NCBI GenBank assembly: GCA_951812925.1
Contig: OX638368.1
Span: 82,070,909-82,134,908 of the forward strand
Direction of reading: 5' to 3'
DNA: 64,000 nt
Source: Calliopum simillimum
Taxonomy: Eukaryota; Arthropoda; Insecta; Diptera; Lauxaniidae
The position numbers were made by a program, and so were the translations under genes. Below, piece by piece: positions 1-12,540 of this stretch (its first letter is position 1; each line of letters begins with the position of its first letter). The notes under the pieces are model-generated. The model worked only from the letters and a program-made list of their open reading frames with translations. It searched no databases and was not told where the DNA came from.

Positions 1-31
1 TCAAAAAAAACTTTTTCTAATTCAGTTAAAG

Positions 32-1773
32 TTAGAATTTGAATTGTGCATTTAATGTGGCGATAACATATGCTAAAGTATCTTTCGTCGCATCTGAACT
101 ATATTGTGTATTAAGCCGCAATCTTGTAAAAAATAAAATATGGCTTCTGATACTTTCAAACGTGTCATTTCTTTGAATAAGTAATGGGCTTTCAAAGTAA
201 TTTAAAGAATTAACAATTACTTTTATCACTTCTTGTGTACTTATCGCAATGTTAGCCATATTTGAAGGGAGTGCGTTATTATCTACATTAGACCGGCCGC
301 AGCTTGTATGGAAAAAAATTAAAATCGGAAATTTATAAATATTTGTTACTAAATATATGAGGTTTGATGTAACAAATAATACCTGAAATTTTCAGCTTGA
401 TTTGAATATGCCTAGTCGTGCCTAGTGGGGTCGAAAGTACCCACATATCATCGGAAATTTTGGCACGACTAGGCATATTCAAATCAAGCTGAAAATTTCA
501 GGTATTATTTGTTACATCAAACCTCATATATTTAGTAACAAATATTTATAAATTTCCGATTTTAATTTTTTCCATACAAGCTGCGGCCGGTCTAATCTAC
601 ATATTCAACTATTTTATTTGCAAATTCATTGCAAATAATATCTTCGTTGAAAGAATTAAAAGAACTTCTATTAATTGTTGTCAAAACTTTTGACTTGTTA
701 CTAACTTTTTTAAGAATTTCCAATGAAAACATATAATTATCAACATTCGAAACGTTCCGTAAGAAATTCGCCATTAAATGTGCATAATCAAAGAGAATGT
801 AAATTTTATTAATTACATATGTAATAAAATTGTCTAAATTATTTTCTTTTAATGATTCGATCATACTAATATATGCACCTGCACGATCGCGTACCACTGC
901 CCTTGTTTCAAATTCAGCAGAAATTAAGGTATTTAAACAATAAATTGAAAACTTACTAAAGTGAAAATAAAGAGTATGTGTCCACTTATCTTTCACGCCA
1001 TTTATAGTCACAACAAAAGCAATTCCAGCAATTTCTTGTGTTCTTCCACTATCTAACTTTTCCTCAACACCGCTTAAATTTTCGTTGCGCTCGTCTACTT
1101 CAAGTTTTTTTGTCAAAAAACATTCATCAATTGCAACAAAGCATATTTTGTCGTAATGATTCAAATTAAGGTATTCGACAAATACCATCAAATTTTCTTT
1201 TACAGTTTCATTAAACCCAGGAGATCTTTTGGGTTTAATGAAATTTCTTTGTTCGTGATTTCGAGATGATACTTCCATATCATCGAAGCCCATGAATTCA
1301 CTACCTGGAGATGATACTTGCAAGTCATCATTGAAGTCCATGAAATCACTACCTGAGTGATTTCGAGATGATACTTGCAAGTCATTACTTTCACCGTCCA
1401 CTATATTTGGAGGTGACATGACTTCCAAATCACTACCTGAGTGATTTGGAGATGATGGGGTCTGGAAGTTCACAGACATTTCCACGTAATTATTCTGAAT
1501 ATCTCTTGCATACGTTGATACCATTGTAGCAACGTTATTTATAAGCTTGAATTTATTAAGTGATGGAATAGCATCAAGATTTGGCCTACAGCCATTCCAT
1601 AATTTTATAACAGGGTTGAAATGCCTGTCACAAACATATATATTTGCAGTTACTACTTCTCTGATTTGAAGAGCTTCCAGCCAACGTTGTTTAATGACTG
1701 GATCGTGCGGCATTGCAACGAGCCGACACCGACCAGTCATTGGAATTTTTTTGCAAATTACGCAAAAACGCAT
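32..1773 (-). pseudogene. P-like THAP-domain transposase, interrupted by a MITE
   Basis: The minus-strand frame from 1773 begins with a THAP zinc-finger domain (C4, C7, C48, H51, with P22 and W31), the DNA-binding module of P-element transposases. A Ser/Asp-rich linker with imperfect internal repeats follows (roughly residues 95-185). Then comes a region with the look of an RNase-H-like transposase core, including FDYAHLMANFLRN, which resembles the D-x-x-H-L-x-K-x-x-R-N block of P transposases. The frame stops at 592 only because a 308-bp palindromic element (288-595) is inserted. With the element and one copy of its 6-bp target duplication set aside, the frame continues without shift from 281 to a stop near 32. 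The uninterrupted product would be about 475 residues, shorter than the roughly 750 of Drosophila P transposase, so it may be spliced or truncated. THAP call firm; P-family call good; inactive by insertion. Confidence 0.75.
288..595. mobile_element. 308-bp near-perfect palindromic MITE with 6-bp TSD
   Basis: The element begins TTAGACCGGCCG and ends with its reverse complement. The arms are about 130 bp and almost perfect, around a short loop near 420-450. TCTACA occurs immediately outside both ends (282-287 and 596-601), a 6-bp target-site duplication. It lies inside the THAP transposase frame. No coding capacity. The superfamily is uncertain. Confidence 0.88.
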
Positions 1774-1889
1774 TTTAAATTTGTAATGGGGGTGTGCTTA
1801 GACGTGGCACGCTGGCTAGAGTTTTGCTCGGCTTGAGCTCGCCGGAAATTGCGGGGATCTTTTTCGTCTAATTCCACTACATTTAAAAT

Positions 1890-3560
1890 TTATTGCGTGC
1901 CAGAAATAACCAAAATGAACAAATGAGAAAAAGAATGAAAAAAATAGCAGTTTGTAGAAAAAGGATGAATGAAGCAAGTGCAAAAGAAACACTAGACACT
2001 GACATAGGTTTATAGTGAGTGGTATTTCTGCGAGCTTTAAAGTTCAAAACGAATTCATTGAAAAGCCTGATGTTATTGCTTTCCTGACGGCCCACCCTTG
2101 ACTTAACAGTCTACCGATGGCATCCAAATCGCCATTGAAATAAATCCATGGATACCCCTAATTCTTTAATGGTTTCACTGCAACCTTACCTTAACCCTGA
2201 AAAAGAAATTATTCCATTTTTAAAGAACCACACTTACAAACATTTAAAATTTAATAACATCATTATAATTTTTATTTAATCGTAATTAAATAAATTTATA
2301 ATTTATTACTTAACACATAAGTTTATACTAAGTATTTTTAATGACGAAGGAAAGCTGTAAGATGTAAGTATAAATAACTAAATTTAAGGTAAGTGATAAC
2401 TAAATTATTTCACTAACAAGTAATTGTAAACAAAGTTATGCACTTATACAGTAATTGACAAAAATCATAGTTACTCTATTATATTTTTTTTTGTTTTTCT
2501 TTTCTTTTTGTTTAGATACTTTTACTTAAAATGCAATTTTTATAACCATTATGCTGATATTATTCTTTATTCTAATTTTTAGATTTATTTATTTTTAGTT
2601 TAATTTAACTTATTTAAATTTTCCTGTATTTACTCCTTTTTTTATTCTAGATAACCATTATTTATTTTCAGAGCTACTTTTCCTACTGGGTAATCAGGCG
2701 CCTAATTCCTGCAGGGGCTTCAAAATCATTTATTAAAAAAAAAACATTAACAAAAACTCGAAAAAAAGAAAATAGATAAATCTTTACAAATTATAATTGC
2801 TTATCTATTTCATGTTTTTTTCTTTATATACCTATATTTTTTTCTCCCATAGCCTATACATCTATTTATTTCCTTGAAAACTAATAAACGTTTCTTTTTA
2901 CTTCCTAGCTGTAGCACAAAAACAATCGATTAAACATCTTTACATTATAATTGAACAATTGTTTTGAGCTGCTGAGTTATCCTTTTTTTTTTTTGATTTT
3001 TACAAAATAATAACTAATTTTAATCTTTTCAGCATTCGAAAAACCATTGCAGCACAATATGATGTGTAAACCGTTTAACCATTATTTTTGTTAACACTAA
3101 TATTAATCTTATCCTTTAATACATGGGTTTCTTTTTTTTCTAGTGTATTGAAATTTACTTCATTTTTCGAACAAACACAAAATACCTTAAACTTAAAATT
3201 TTTTGATATATACTTAATTATTTTTTTAGCTTTCTTTCACTATAGACGAATCAAACATACACATTTACTACACTTAAAACATACATATATTTAAGTCATA
3301 GGCCATCCTAAAAACGGGACACCCTAATCTCTTTTCGCTGCTACTGCAAATGGTGGATACTCTGCTACTGCAAAAGCTGCATTCGCTGCTACTGAACTCG
3401 ACAAAATGGAGACTAGGTCGAAAATATTCTACACTTCTAGCGCAGATTTAGGACGATTTAGGACGATTTTCAATTTAGTTATTTTGAAGTATTTTTATTT
3501 TAATGATTTTTTTACTTTAGACCAGTTTTAGTCTTTTTTTTTTTTTAAATTTCGTTTTTT
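1890..3560. other. AT-rich stretch without recognisable features
   Basis: The stretch holds long T and A runs and short chance frames only. I see no conserved domain, no inverted termini and no convincing splice structure on either strand. Confidence 0.5.
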
Positions 3561-3562
3561 TT

Positions 3563-3913
3563 CTACATAAATTTCTTTACGTTTTCTGATGGCGCACTGG
3601 CACGACCGGCTGTCTTGGGACTTTTTATTTTATGTTTTTTTTTTTGTTGGAATGGCGACGCAACTTGTAATTTTACAATTCCCGGTGCTTTCAAAGTTTT
3701 TTGCTCGTACCGTGAGTCTTTTACGTGCACCTGTGCACTATGCAAATGGTGAAGATTTTGCCATAGAAATAAAGCAATGTCAACTTCGCTTTTAATGCTT
3801 TTTATTTTTACACACGACGCGCTGCTATTTACTGGAAATACTTTTTGTGTGGCCGTTTTGGCTTTACGCATCCATAGTTTGCTTTTTCGGAGACACTTAT
3901 TCAGTAAAGACAA
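3563..3913 (-). CDS. Small lysine-rich hypothetical protein (doubtful)
   Basis: A 116-codon frame encodes a strongly basic product. It has Lys/Ser-rich ends, a short hydrophobic patch around residues 47-53 (IALFLW) and a basic C-terminal tail with KKKHKIKSPKTAGR. It matches no family I recognise. The composition recalls small nuclear or sperm chromatin proteins, but that is only a resemblance. A second basic minus-strand frame (3897-4220) overlaps its start. The surrounding DNA is AT-rich and no promoter or poly(A) signal stands out, so it may be a chance frame. Confidence 0.15.
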   Translation of the reverse strand: MSLLNKCLRKSKLWMRKAKTATQKVFPVNSSASCVKIKSIKSEVDIALFLWQNLHHLHSAQVHVKDSRYEQKTLKAPGIVKLQVASPFQQKKKHKIKSPKTAGRASAPSENVKKFM

Positions 3914-4708
3914 AGTTGCGTCGTTTTCGCAAAGTAATTTCTACAATTTTACAATATTTTCGCTCGTCAAGTTTATTTAGCCGATAATACTTAATTTTTA
4001 TGCGCCGCAAAGTTTTTTTTTTAATTTCACAGAATCTCGATACTGACAGCGAAAATCCTCCACGTTGACTTTCAGACAAAAGTAAAAACTTCAATTGAAC
4101 GAACAATCCACGTTCCGGAAATGTCATGTGCTGCCCTTCCATTTTACTTTTATCTCTCACAATTGGTAGCATTGTAAATGAAGTTTTCTTTACAAAACAC
4201 CTCCTACCAAAAAAAGACATTCAGAAGTATCAATACCGAAGAAAACGGTGTAACAACCTTTACTCGTGTCCGTCACAAAGCCAACCTTCCGAAACAGATG
4301 CAAAGGAGGGAGGAAGGGATGGGAAAAACCAACACCGGACATGACGGTTCAATGAACCTGAAACACTTTCGAAGAACTCATAAAAGGCCTAAAATAAGTC
4401 ATGTTTATTTATTGTAATTGAAAATTTTTCGGATCACGCTGTCTTAGGGAATTTTTTTGCAGGGATGCATGTACTACTACATGTTTTATACATTTTCGGG
4501 ATTTTTTTTTTTTTTATTGGTGGCCTGGCAAATAAACTTTCCGGTTTCCCCTTTTGAATCAGGTGGTTACGTGAATCGGGTCCAAAATAATCATCGATTG
4601 TTATTTCGGTAATCAAATAATAAATGCTTGTTTTTGTAATTAAACATTTTTGAGATATGATTATTTTTTTTAATGGGTTTTTCAGATCTCTCATTCACTG
4701 ATAGTCCA

Positions 4709-5836
4709 AGAGCCAGCGCTTAAAAACAACTTTGCGTTTCTAAAAGCTGAATTTGTTACAGTTGGTTATAGTAATTGTGTACATCAGTAATCTGTCGGTC
4801 AGTCAAGCGAACTGTAGAACAGGCGGCTGCTATATGGCCTCAAACATGTAAAATTTCGATTTTTCTGCAATCAATTTCTTAAAGCTGAAACTTCTTATAC
4901 ACGTTATATAATGCATACAAATAACAGTTTTATCGGTCAGTCAGTTAAATGTTAGAACGGGGCTAGTCAGCACGCCCTAATATATGTGTAATAAATGAAT
5001 CAAGACAAAATTATTACTAAAAGCTGAAATTTTATTTAGGGGTACTTAATTGTATATTAACCACAAATAAATCAGTCAGTAAACTATATTGTAGAACAAT
5101 CTCCGTCAGCAAGCTCAACAAAACAAAAAAAAAAAATTGTTTTTAAAAGCTGAAAATTTTTTTAAGGGGTACTTAACTGTATCTTAACCACAAATATGTA
5201 AAGCAGTCAGTCAACTATATTGTAGAATAATCTCCGTCAGCTTTTCAGCTTTTAAAAACCATTTTTTTTTTTTTTTTTTTGTTTTGTTGAGCTTGCTGAC
5301 GGAGATTGTTCTACAATGTAGTTTACTGACTGATTTATTTGTGGTTAATATACAATTAAGTACCCCTACAAAAATTTTCTGCTTTTAGTAACCATTTTTT
5401 TTAAATTTTTTATTTTTTTTTTTTTGTTGAGCTTGCTGACAAAGATTGTTCTACAATATAGTTGACTGACTGCTTTATTTGTGGTTAATATACAATTAAG
5501 TACCCCTAAAAAAAATTTCAGCTTTTAGAAATAATTTTGACTTGATTCATTTATTGCACATATATTGGGGCGTGCTGACTAGCTCCGTTCTAACATTTAA
5601 CTGACTGACCGACAAAACTGTTATTTGTATGCATTATATAACGTGTATAAGAAGTTTCAGCTTTTAGAAATTGATTGCAGAAAAATCGAAATTTTACATG
5701 TTTGAGGCCATATAGCAGCCGCCTGTTCTACAGTTCGCTTGACTGACCGACAGATTATTGATGTACACAATTACTTTAACCAACTGTAACAAATTCAGCT
5801 TTTAGAAACGCAAAGTTGTTTTTAGGCGCTGGCTCT
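4709..5836. mobile_element. 1.13-kb foldback element with sub-repeated arms
   Basis: The left end AGAGCCAGCGC is mirrored by GCGCTGGCTCT at the right end. The arms are each about 500 bp and match imperfectly throughout, meeting near 5265 in a T-rich centre. Each arm holds several copies of a module that combines a TCAGTCAGT-like motif, a TGTAGAAC-like motif and AAAGCTGAAA. No coding frame. The structure is that of a foldback (FB/Galileo-like) non-autonomous DNA element. No target duplication was found, because a non-LTR element directly abuts the right end. Confidence 0.8.
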
Positions 5837-5837
5837 C

Positions 5838-8100
5838 CGGCTAATACTTTTGTTTCTTTTAAAAGGACGAATTGGGTAAAATTTAGAGTTGATCTTGACC
5901 ATTTTATTTCAGTGGTTAAGCATTTCTAACTCTGATATTGACACTTGCATTGAAAATTTTAATCAAGCAGTTCACAACTCTGTCGGCTTAAACTCTGAAA
6001 TAATTTCCCCTTCCAATAAAAAGTACTCTTGCAAGGTTGATGCTTTTGGTAATCATTTCAATGAGATTTTTAGCAATCAGATCGACAGCGCTGATGGAAA
6101 TTTCTCTGATAGTGTAAATAACTCTATTATGCAAAAGTTGGATACTCTCCCCGTTAGAATTTTTAACTTCGATGCTGTTAACTCATCTCTTCATCCTATA
6201 GCTCCACACTTGTTTACTTCTGTGTCTGAGGTTGGCCAAGTCATAAAGTCTCTTAAGCCTAAAAAATCAGCTGGCCCTGATAATATTTCCAATTTTATTA
6301 TCAAAAAATTTTCAAGCTCGGCAATCGAATTCTTGACCATCTTATTCAACAACTGCTTGAACAACGGATACTTTCCTAATGCTTGGAAAATCGCTAATCT
6401 CATCCCAATCGTTAAAAAGCAAAATTGTTTTGACATTAGCAATTTTAGACCAATCTCCCTTCTTTCAAATTTAGGTAAAATTCTGGAAGAGATCATTGGC
6501 CTTCAAATGGATAATTACATTGATGATACTGTTCAAGTAGTTCCTGATCTTCAATTCGGTTTTAAAAAGGATCATTCCACCGTTCATGCCATTTTGAAAT
6601 TACATAATGACGTCACCATTAATCTAAGAGAGCAAAATTGCACTGTGGCCTGTTCCTTTGATGTTGAGAAGGCTTTCGATAGAGTTTGGATTGAGGGTTT
6701 ATTATTTAAATTTATTCAACTGGACTTTCCTCCAGAAATTTTTAAAATCTTGTTTAGCTTTTTATCAAATAGAAAATTTTTCACTTCAATAAAACAATTT
6801 AAATCACAACTTTTCCACATTTTATGTGGCGTTCCACAAGGTTCTATCTTGGGACCAAAATTATTTAATATATTTATGTACGACTTTCCCCATTTTATCC
6901 GAAACGCTATCCCTTCCCCGTCTACTGCTTTGCAAATGACACTCTGGTGTATGCGCATTCTCCTTTTCCTTATAATGCCTTACAGCTTGTCAAAAGTCAT
7001 ATTCACTTTATAACGGAATACTACAAAAAATGGGGTATCAAATTAAACTTACCAAAATCTGAATGTATTTGTTTTAGAAACTCTTCTGGAAAAGGTAAAA
7101 GGGGTGTAGTTGGCCAAAGTAAAATAATTTCTCTTTCAATTAATGGGTTTAATATCCCAATTAAAACCAATATCAAATACCTTGGAGTACAATTCTCAAA
7201 TCTTTTTAAATTTAATACTCATGCAAGAATGATCAAAAATAAAGCTGTGAAAATTTCGAATATGCTTTCACCATATATGTGCCATCCAAATTTACAGATG
7301 AAAACTAAATTACTTTTCTATAAAACCTTGATAAGGCCTATTTTACTCTACGCTTTTCCATGCTGGTTTTCGATTTCTCCTTCTGTTGCAAAAGAGTTGG
7401 AAATTCTTGAGAGAAAGGTTCTGAGATGGTGTATCAACAAAAATTACCAATCTAGAACAAAGAGTTTCTCTAATCAAATTATATATAGTGATGCGAAAAT
7501 TGTGCCATTAATGTCTTACGCCTTTAACTTAACCAAAAAAGTTTGCACGAAAATGTCTTATTCTGATAACGATGTCATAAAAGATATATATGACTCTCAA
7601 AATAACATCTCCTGGATCGATGCATATCACCTTTCCCCATTGGGAATTGAAATGATGAGCCCTCTGACTGACTCAGTGTGTGCTCTACCGCCTTTTTATC
7701 AGCATTCAGGACATGGCTTTAACCGTGGTTGATTGGTTTTAAATAAACGCTTTAATTTTCATCCTATGGACTGTTTGCTTTTAGACGTATTATCTTATTC
7801 CTAAGATTTTTTTTTTTTTGAACTATAATTTGATGTTTTTAGTTTTTAAGTTCTAGTTTAATTTTAAGTTACAGTCGTTATTTTTAGTTTTAAGTTTTAG
7901 GCATTTCGTCATATCAAGCGTTTTATAACTCCCTGAGCATGAGTTCTACTTAATCTAATTTGTCACTATGTTGTATTTTCCATTAATAGTAACAGTGCCT
8001 TACATTATAGCTCTAAGTTTTTTCAAATGTACTGTATGAACATAATGATCTTTTTAAGTTGTACTAAAAGACTCAATAAATTTGAATTGAATTGAATTGT
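5838..8100 (+). mobile_element. 5'-truncated non-LTR retrotransposon with (GAATT)n tail
   Basis: A plus-strand reverse transcriptase region (5889-7732) is followed by a 3' UTR with AATAAA near 8076 and a short GAATT-repeat tail at 8080-8100. There is no endonuclease or ORF1 upstream. The element starts right at the foldback, as expected for a 5'-truncated LINE copy. Clade: Jockey/I-like by RT motifs. Confidence 0.8.
5889..7732 (+). pseudogene. Non-LTR reverse transcriptase, frameshifted
   Basis: Two overlapping frames (5889-7013 and 6947-7732) carry successive parts of one LINE-type reverse transcriptase. In the first are a KSAGPDNI block, a FRPISLLS block, the catalytic region FDVEKAFDRV and GVPQGSILGP. 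A shift near 6930-6945 moves the rest into the other frame. There the second catalytic box reads FANDT instead of the usual FADDT, so a metal-binding Asp is replaced by Asn. The C-terminal thumb and connector region follows (IKYLGVQF, RPILLYA). With the shift, the changed active site and no endonuclease, this copy cannot be autonomous. Confidence 0.85.
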
Positions 8101-8130
8101 TTTTTGGTATGGAAATCGGTGTTTTGTTTT

Positions 8131-9010
8131 TATACCCTACACCCAGGGTATATTCACTTTGTCCTTCCGTTTGTAACACATAAAAGGAGGCGTGGCAGAT
8201 ATAGAAAAATATATATATTCTTGATCAGCGTCACCTCCTGAGTCGATATAGCCATGTCCGTCTGTCTGGCTGGCTGGGTGGCTGGCTGGGTGCATGGGTG
8301 TCTGGCTGGGTGGCTGGCTGGCTGTGTGTTGAAATACACTTTTTGGGAAAACTGGGATTGAAAATGAGCGAAATCGGTCAACGGACACGCCTACCGCCCA
8401 TACAAAAAATATATTCAAAATGCAATTTTAGGAGTATTTTTCACGATAATGCAACCAAAATAGGCATAAATACTACGAAATGTATGCGCAAGCTCTGAGA
8501 AAAAACTTAGCAAATTCGAACAAGAGGGCGTGGCACCTCCCATATAAGCAAAAGCTTCAAAACGCTATACTGAAAGCATTTTATGAGATATTCAAACCAA
8601 ATTCGACTCCGACACTAAGAATCATAAATGAAAGCTCTCAACAAAAATTGGGTGAAATCGGACCAGGGGGCGTGGCACCTCCCATATGAGCAAAAGTTCC
8701 AAAATGCTATACTGAAAGAGTTTTTTGAGATAATCCAACCAAACTTCGCTCAAATACTAAAAATGCTAAACTAAAACTAGAAGAACTCGGACAAGAGAGC
8801 GTGGCACCTCCTATATAAGCAAAAGGTTCAAAACGCTGTACTGAAAACGTTTTTCACTCAGACACTAAAAACTATAAATGCAAGCTCTAAACAAAAACTG
8901 GGTGATCTTGGACACGAGGGCGTAGCACCTCCTATATGGGCAAAATTTTTAAAATACTGCAGTGTAGGGTATTTAATATTTGGCCAGGCCAAATTTTACA
9001 CCCTTACTAG
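8131..9010 (+). mobile_element. DINE-1/Helentron-like non-autonomous element
   Basis: The 5' side has ATACCCTACAC, mirrored by GTGTAGGGTAT at 8963-8973 (subterminal inverted repeats). Inside is a conserved dipteran block with TATTCTTGATCAGCGTCACC and GAGTCGATATAGCCATGTCC. A (GTCT)/(GCTGG)n microsatellite follows at 8251-8335, then three to four diverged tandem units of about 150 bp, each with GGGCGTGGCACCTCC. The 3' end holds a perfect hairpin TTTGGCC-A-GGCCAAA (8980-8994), then CTAG at 9007-9010 followed by T. Microsatellite, hairpin and CTAG terminus match the known structure of DINE-1 Helentrons. A second copy in the opposite orientation lies at 36344-37128. Confidence 0.8.
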
Positions 9011-10206
9011 TTTTACTTTTATGATAGAAATAAAACCTTTTTAACAAAGATATGGCTAAATGGGTCTTATCAAACTAAGGACTATAACATTTTAGACCAG
9101 AAATACCAAATAATTGAAAACTCGGTAAAACTGACTAACTTAGTACTTTTCACTTGTATAAGGACGAGATAGAACAGTTTTTCTACGTTTTCTTCTATAT
9201 TATGGAATAACTCCTAAACGGTAAATTGTATCCGGACTCATGTGGCTTTTCATTTATAGATACAATTCCCTATAAGCAGGTAGTTTTGTTTTTTTTTTTT
9301 TTTTTTGATGCAACTCACCATTCATGAATTATAAGCCCCATATAAGTAAACGCTTCCAACTTTGCCAGTTTTCTAATTAAGATATCGTCGGCTGAATGCT
9401 CTTTTGCTCCAAACGCCATTTTTACACTTTTTGAACTAAGAATAGGGTTGTAGGTTTCAAGACCACCTCTTTCAAATGCACTTTTCAGTTTTCCTGTAGA
9501 TACAGAGATACAGAGTGACAGTTTTGCTCTATAAGCCGTGTTTTTCAGCTTTTATTATGCATGTCTGCTCCAAACGCCATTTTTCTGTCAGTAGAGCAAA
9601 TTTTGTATTGAAAATAAGATCGTTTGATTGAAAACTCTTATTTGCTTCATGTAGCTAGCACTGTAATATGGAGCATCACAAACATCATTTATTTGATTAT
9701 TTTTGTTTGCTCCATATTGCAATGCAATAATGTATCCATGCAAATTTTCAATCTCTTGCGCTCTCTTGTTAGCTCTTCTGCAGTAATGCCTACTTTTAAT
9801 TTTCGAAATCAACTAAAATGATTTAAGAACGCGTTTTTTACCAAAAAAGCAATTAATGAATATTGTCAGACTAAAAATTACTTTATTTTAATAAATTCTG
9901 TTATATTTTAAAAATTGTTGATATTTTTCATGATTTTGTGGTTTTGTTAGAGTAAACTCGCATATAAGTCTATTGGCTATGTCCCAAACAACATAGCAAT
10001 AAGGAACTTATTCGTTTACAGGTTTTTATTATTGAAATCGGTCAATGGGTCATTTAGAAAGAAAACACCGCGGAGTGCTATTGAGTTAGTGGGTAGAAAT
10101 CGGAAATTTTTGATTTCTATAAGAGACGGACGAAATTTTTCTGCTATATTCTATTAAGTAATTGCACAATTAGCAGCTTCAAAATTACCTATTAACTAAT
10201 TAATAC
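9011..10206. other. Repeat-derived AT-rich stretch
   Basis: No gene is seen. A 27-bp sequence at 9381-9407 recurs inverted at 13103-13129. A direct repeat of CTCCAAACGCCATTTTT occurs near 9407 and 9570. Short frames here look like chance. Confidence 0.4.
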
Positions 10207-10596
10207 TAGCCGTGTTTTTTTTTGACGCGTATATACAATTTTGGATATTTTTAAATTGCGATAACTCATGAACAGTGAGTCGCACAATAAAACTCTTAGG
10301 AACTTTTTTATGGAGAATCACGTTCTCCAAAAAAAACCTTTCATTTTATTTTTAAAAAAATTTATCTTTTAGGAGTTATTCTATAAAAATTGGTTAAGCG
10401 CCGATAATCGGCAAAAAATCAGTTTTTTCTAAATAACTAAATAATTATTTTTTTTTACAAAAGATTAAAATTATTTGTAGAGCATGTGGTTCTCAAAAAG
10501 ACCCTTGGACTTTCTGTCGTACGACTCACCGTTCATAAGTTATCGCAATTTGAAAATTACCACTGTTGTATATACGCGTCAAAAGAAACACGGCTA
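10207..10596. mobile_element. 390-bp foldback MITE
   Basis: The left end TAGCCGTGTTTTTTTTTGAC is mirrored by the right end ending in AAACACGGCTA. The arms continue inward with imperfect pairing for well over 100 bp (ACGCGTATATAC with its complement; GCGATAACTCATGAACAGTGA with its complement). Non-coding. No clear target duplication. Confidence 0.7.
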
Positions 10597-11580
10597 CTAT
10601 TAAAGGAGCGCGTTATTTTGAAAATGGCCAAATTCCATTTAAGGGCAAAAGTTTTGTCATAATATGAATTGACTGATATTTTGTTAGATGGGCTCTGTTT
10701 TCATGGAAAGTTTACCTCATGGTATTATATTGAAAAAATTATATTGGCCAAAAAACTATTTTTATGGCCATTGCTTTTGCTTTGAATGGACTTAGGCTAC
10801 TTTCAAAATGGTCATCTAAGAATTTTCCTTGGAGAGTTATGGCTGTTTTAAAAATATGGGTATGGGTTCGGATTTCATTTTAAAATAGCCTTAACTTTCT
10901 GAAGAAAAAGCTCTGAAAAGCGCACTAACTTATTCTGCATTTTAATTTTCCCAATTTGGTAGAAAAAGCACTTAGTTGACATCACTGCTCATCAAAATTG
11001 TAAACAAAAAAAAGTGGCCAGAATTTTCCTTCGTAGTCTGTGAGCCAATTACAACAAAAGCGATGAAACAACAATTAAAAATAAAACAGCAACAATGATT
11101 TTCAGAGTTACTTGCGTGTTTTTTTTTTCGGAAATCTAACTTCAAGTAAGGCACATAATTGTTTTTGAGTGCGCTGGCGTATAGAACTTTGAGTTTAAAA
11201 AACACATTGCATTCTTTCGTGCATCTAAAACAACAAAAATAGTTTACGAAATCGTTGCCTTTGTGCGTCTGAAACTATTTAGAACGTTAAAATTAAGGTA
11301 CAGCAAAAATATTGTTTTCCTATTTTAACTGGGGAGTTGAATGAAAAGTACACTTTTAGGAGAAAAATCCCTAATCTGGGCAATTTTATTGCTAATATTT
11401 TTATAATTGAACTGTCAGATTCGCTCTCAATTCTCAGTTGAAGTGTAAATGTCATAAAAAGAAGACGTGTTATCAAACAGCAGTACAAAATTGTCTGCGC
11501 CATATGTTCCAGAAGACATTTTAGGGTAAGAAAATATTGTCTAATGTTTTGAAATACATTTTATTGCAAATTTACTAAAT
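10597..11580. other. No recognisable feature
   Basis: AT-rich DNA with only short, low-complexity frames on both strands. It lies between a foldback and a dead transposon gene and may be transposon flank. Confidence 0.35.
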
Positions 11581-11599
11581 TTTTAGATTGGCTACTAAA

Positions 11600-12540
11600 A
11601 TACTTGCTGATACTGACTCTGAAGGATGTTGAAATGCAGCCAGCAATTGGCAGGTAGATTCCAATTATTGTGATTCTGGGTTGGCCAAAACGCTTTGCTT
11701 TCCGATTTTTCAAAAGTTAGAAATCTTCCATTAGACTTTTCTCAATCAGGTAAGCACACTATAGAACGCTAAAACTATCTTTGTATTAATCACATTACTT
11801 TTATATTATTTGCAGATGCTGAGTCACAGTCTAGACCCCGTAAGCGTCAAAAACACGTCAATGATTGGAAAAGAAATACATATTGTAAAAAAGTTACATG
11901 AAAGTGGCCATCTGTATTCCGATCGGAAAGAAAAAGTAATTCCTCCAAAAAAGATGAAACCGGCTTGCAAACTTTCGTGCTTTTATTTGTGCTCAACATT
12001 TTTAGGGACAATACTAGGCTTTCCATTTTTAATGATTTTTGGTCACTATCGGACGACAAAAAAAAAGGTGCCAGTGAAACGTCGTCGAGCTGTGTCAAAA
12101 AATAAAAGATTTACGTTTAAATTTTATTTTGAACTGGATGGCCAAATTCGTAGAGTTTGTCGAACATTTTTTGTTAACACTTTAGGAACGAAAACGAATA
12201 TATTACTGTTTCCAAAATTTATGTACGGTATCTGGAGCTCCGATTCTTCGAAGAAAGGTAAAGCACGTAAAGAAATCTACTCCAGTTGAAAAGTTGGATG
12301 AAATTCGTCATCAAATTAGAAGTTTTTCAACAGTGGACTCCCATTATTGCCGGACTTTATCTGAGAAAAAGTATTTACCACCTTATTTAACATTAACTAA
12401 AATGTACAACCACTATTTATAGCAAACGTCTGAGCCATTAAAGATAAGCCTTTACCGTAAAATATTTAACAATGAATTTAACCTTTCATTGTGGCAACCA
12501 AAAATGATTTGTGTAACAAATGTGTCTTTTTTCGATTGAA
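11600..12540 (+). pseudogene. Relic of an insect transposon-associated protein
   Basis: Scattered over the three plus frames are blocks of a protein family widespread in insects and usually found on repeats. They include a basic RPRKRQKHVNDWKRN start (near 11832), a KMKPACK / C-rich block, FTFKFYFELDG, VCRTFFVNTLG, SFSTVDSHYCR, PPYLTLTKMYNHY and IFNNEFNLSFH (near 12460). A plausible intron precedes it (donor GTAAGC at about 11749, acceptor TTTGCAG at 11815). At least two frameshifts and several stops separate the blocks, so it is dead. The family's biochemical role is not established to my knowledge; a transposase is likely. Inverted copies of a 27-bp sequence at 9381 and 13103 could mark the element's borders. 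Confidence 0.55.

Noticed and set aside
4709..5836. CRISPR-like regular spacing of repeats
   Set aside because: The motifs are part of mirrored foldback arms in a eukaryotic genome; no equal-length unique spacers.
8137..8418. Pro/Thr/Ala-rich minus frames
   Set aside because: Translation of the GCTGG/GTCT microsatellite of the Helentron.
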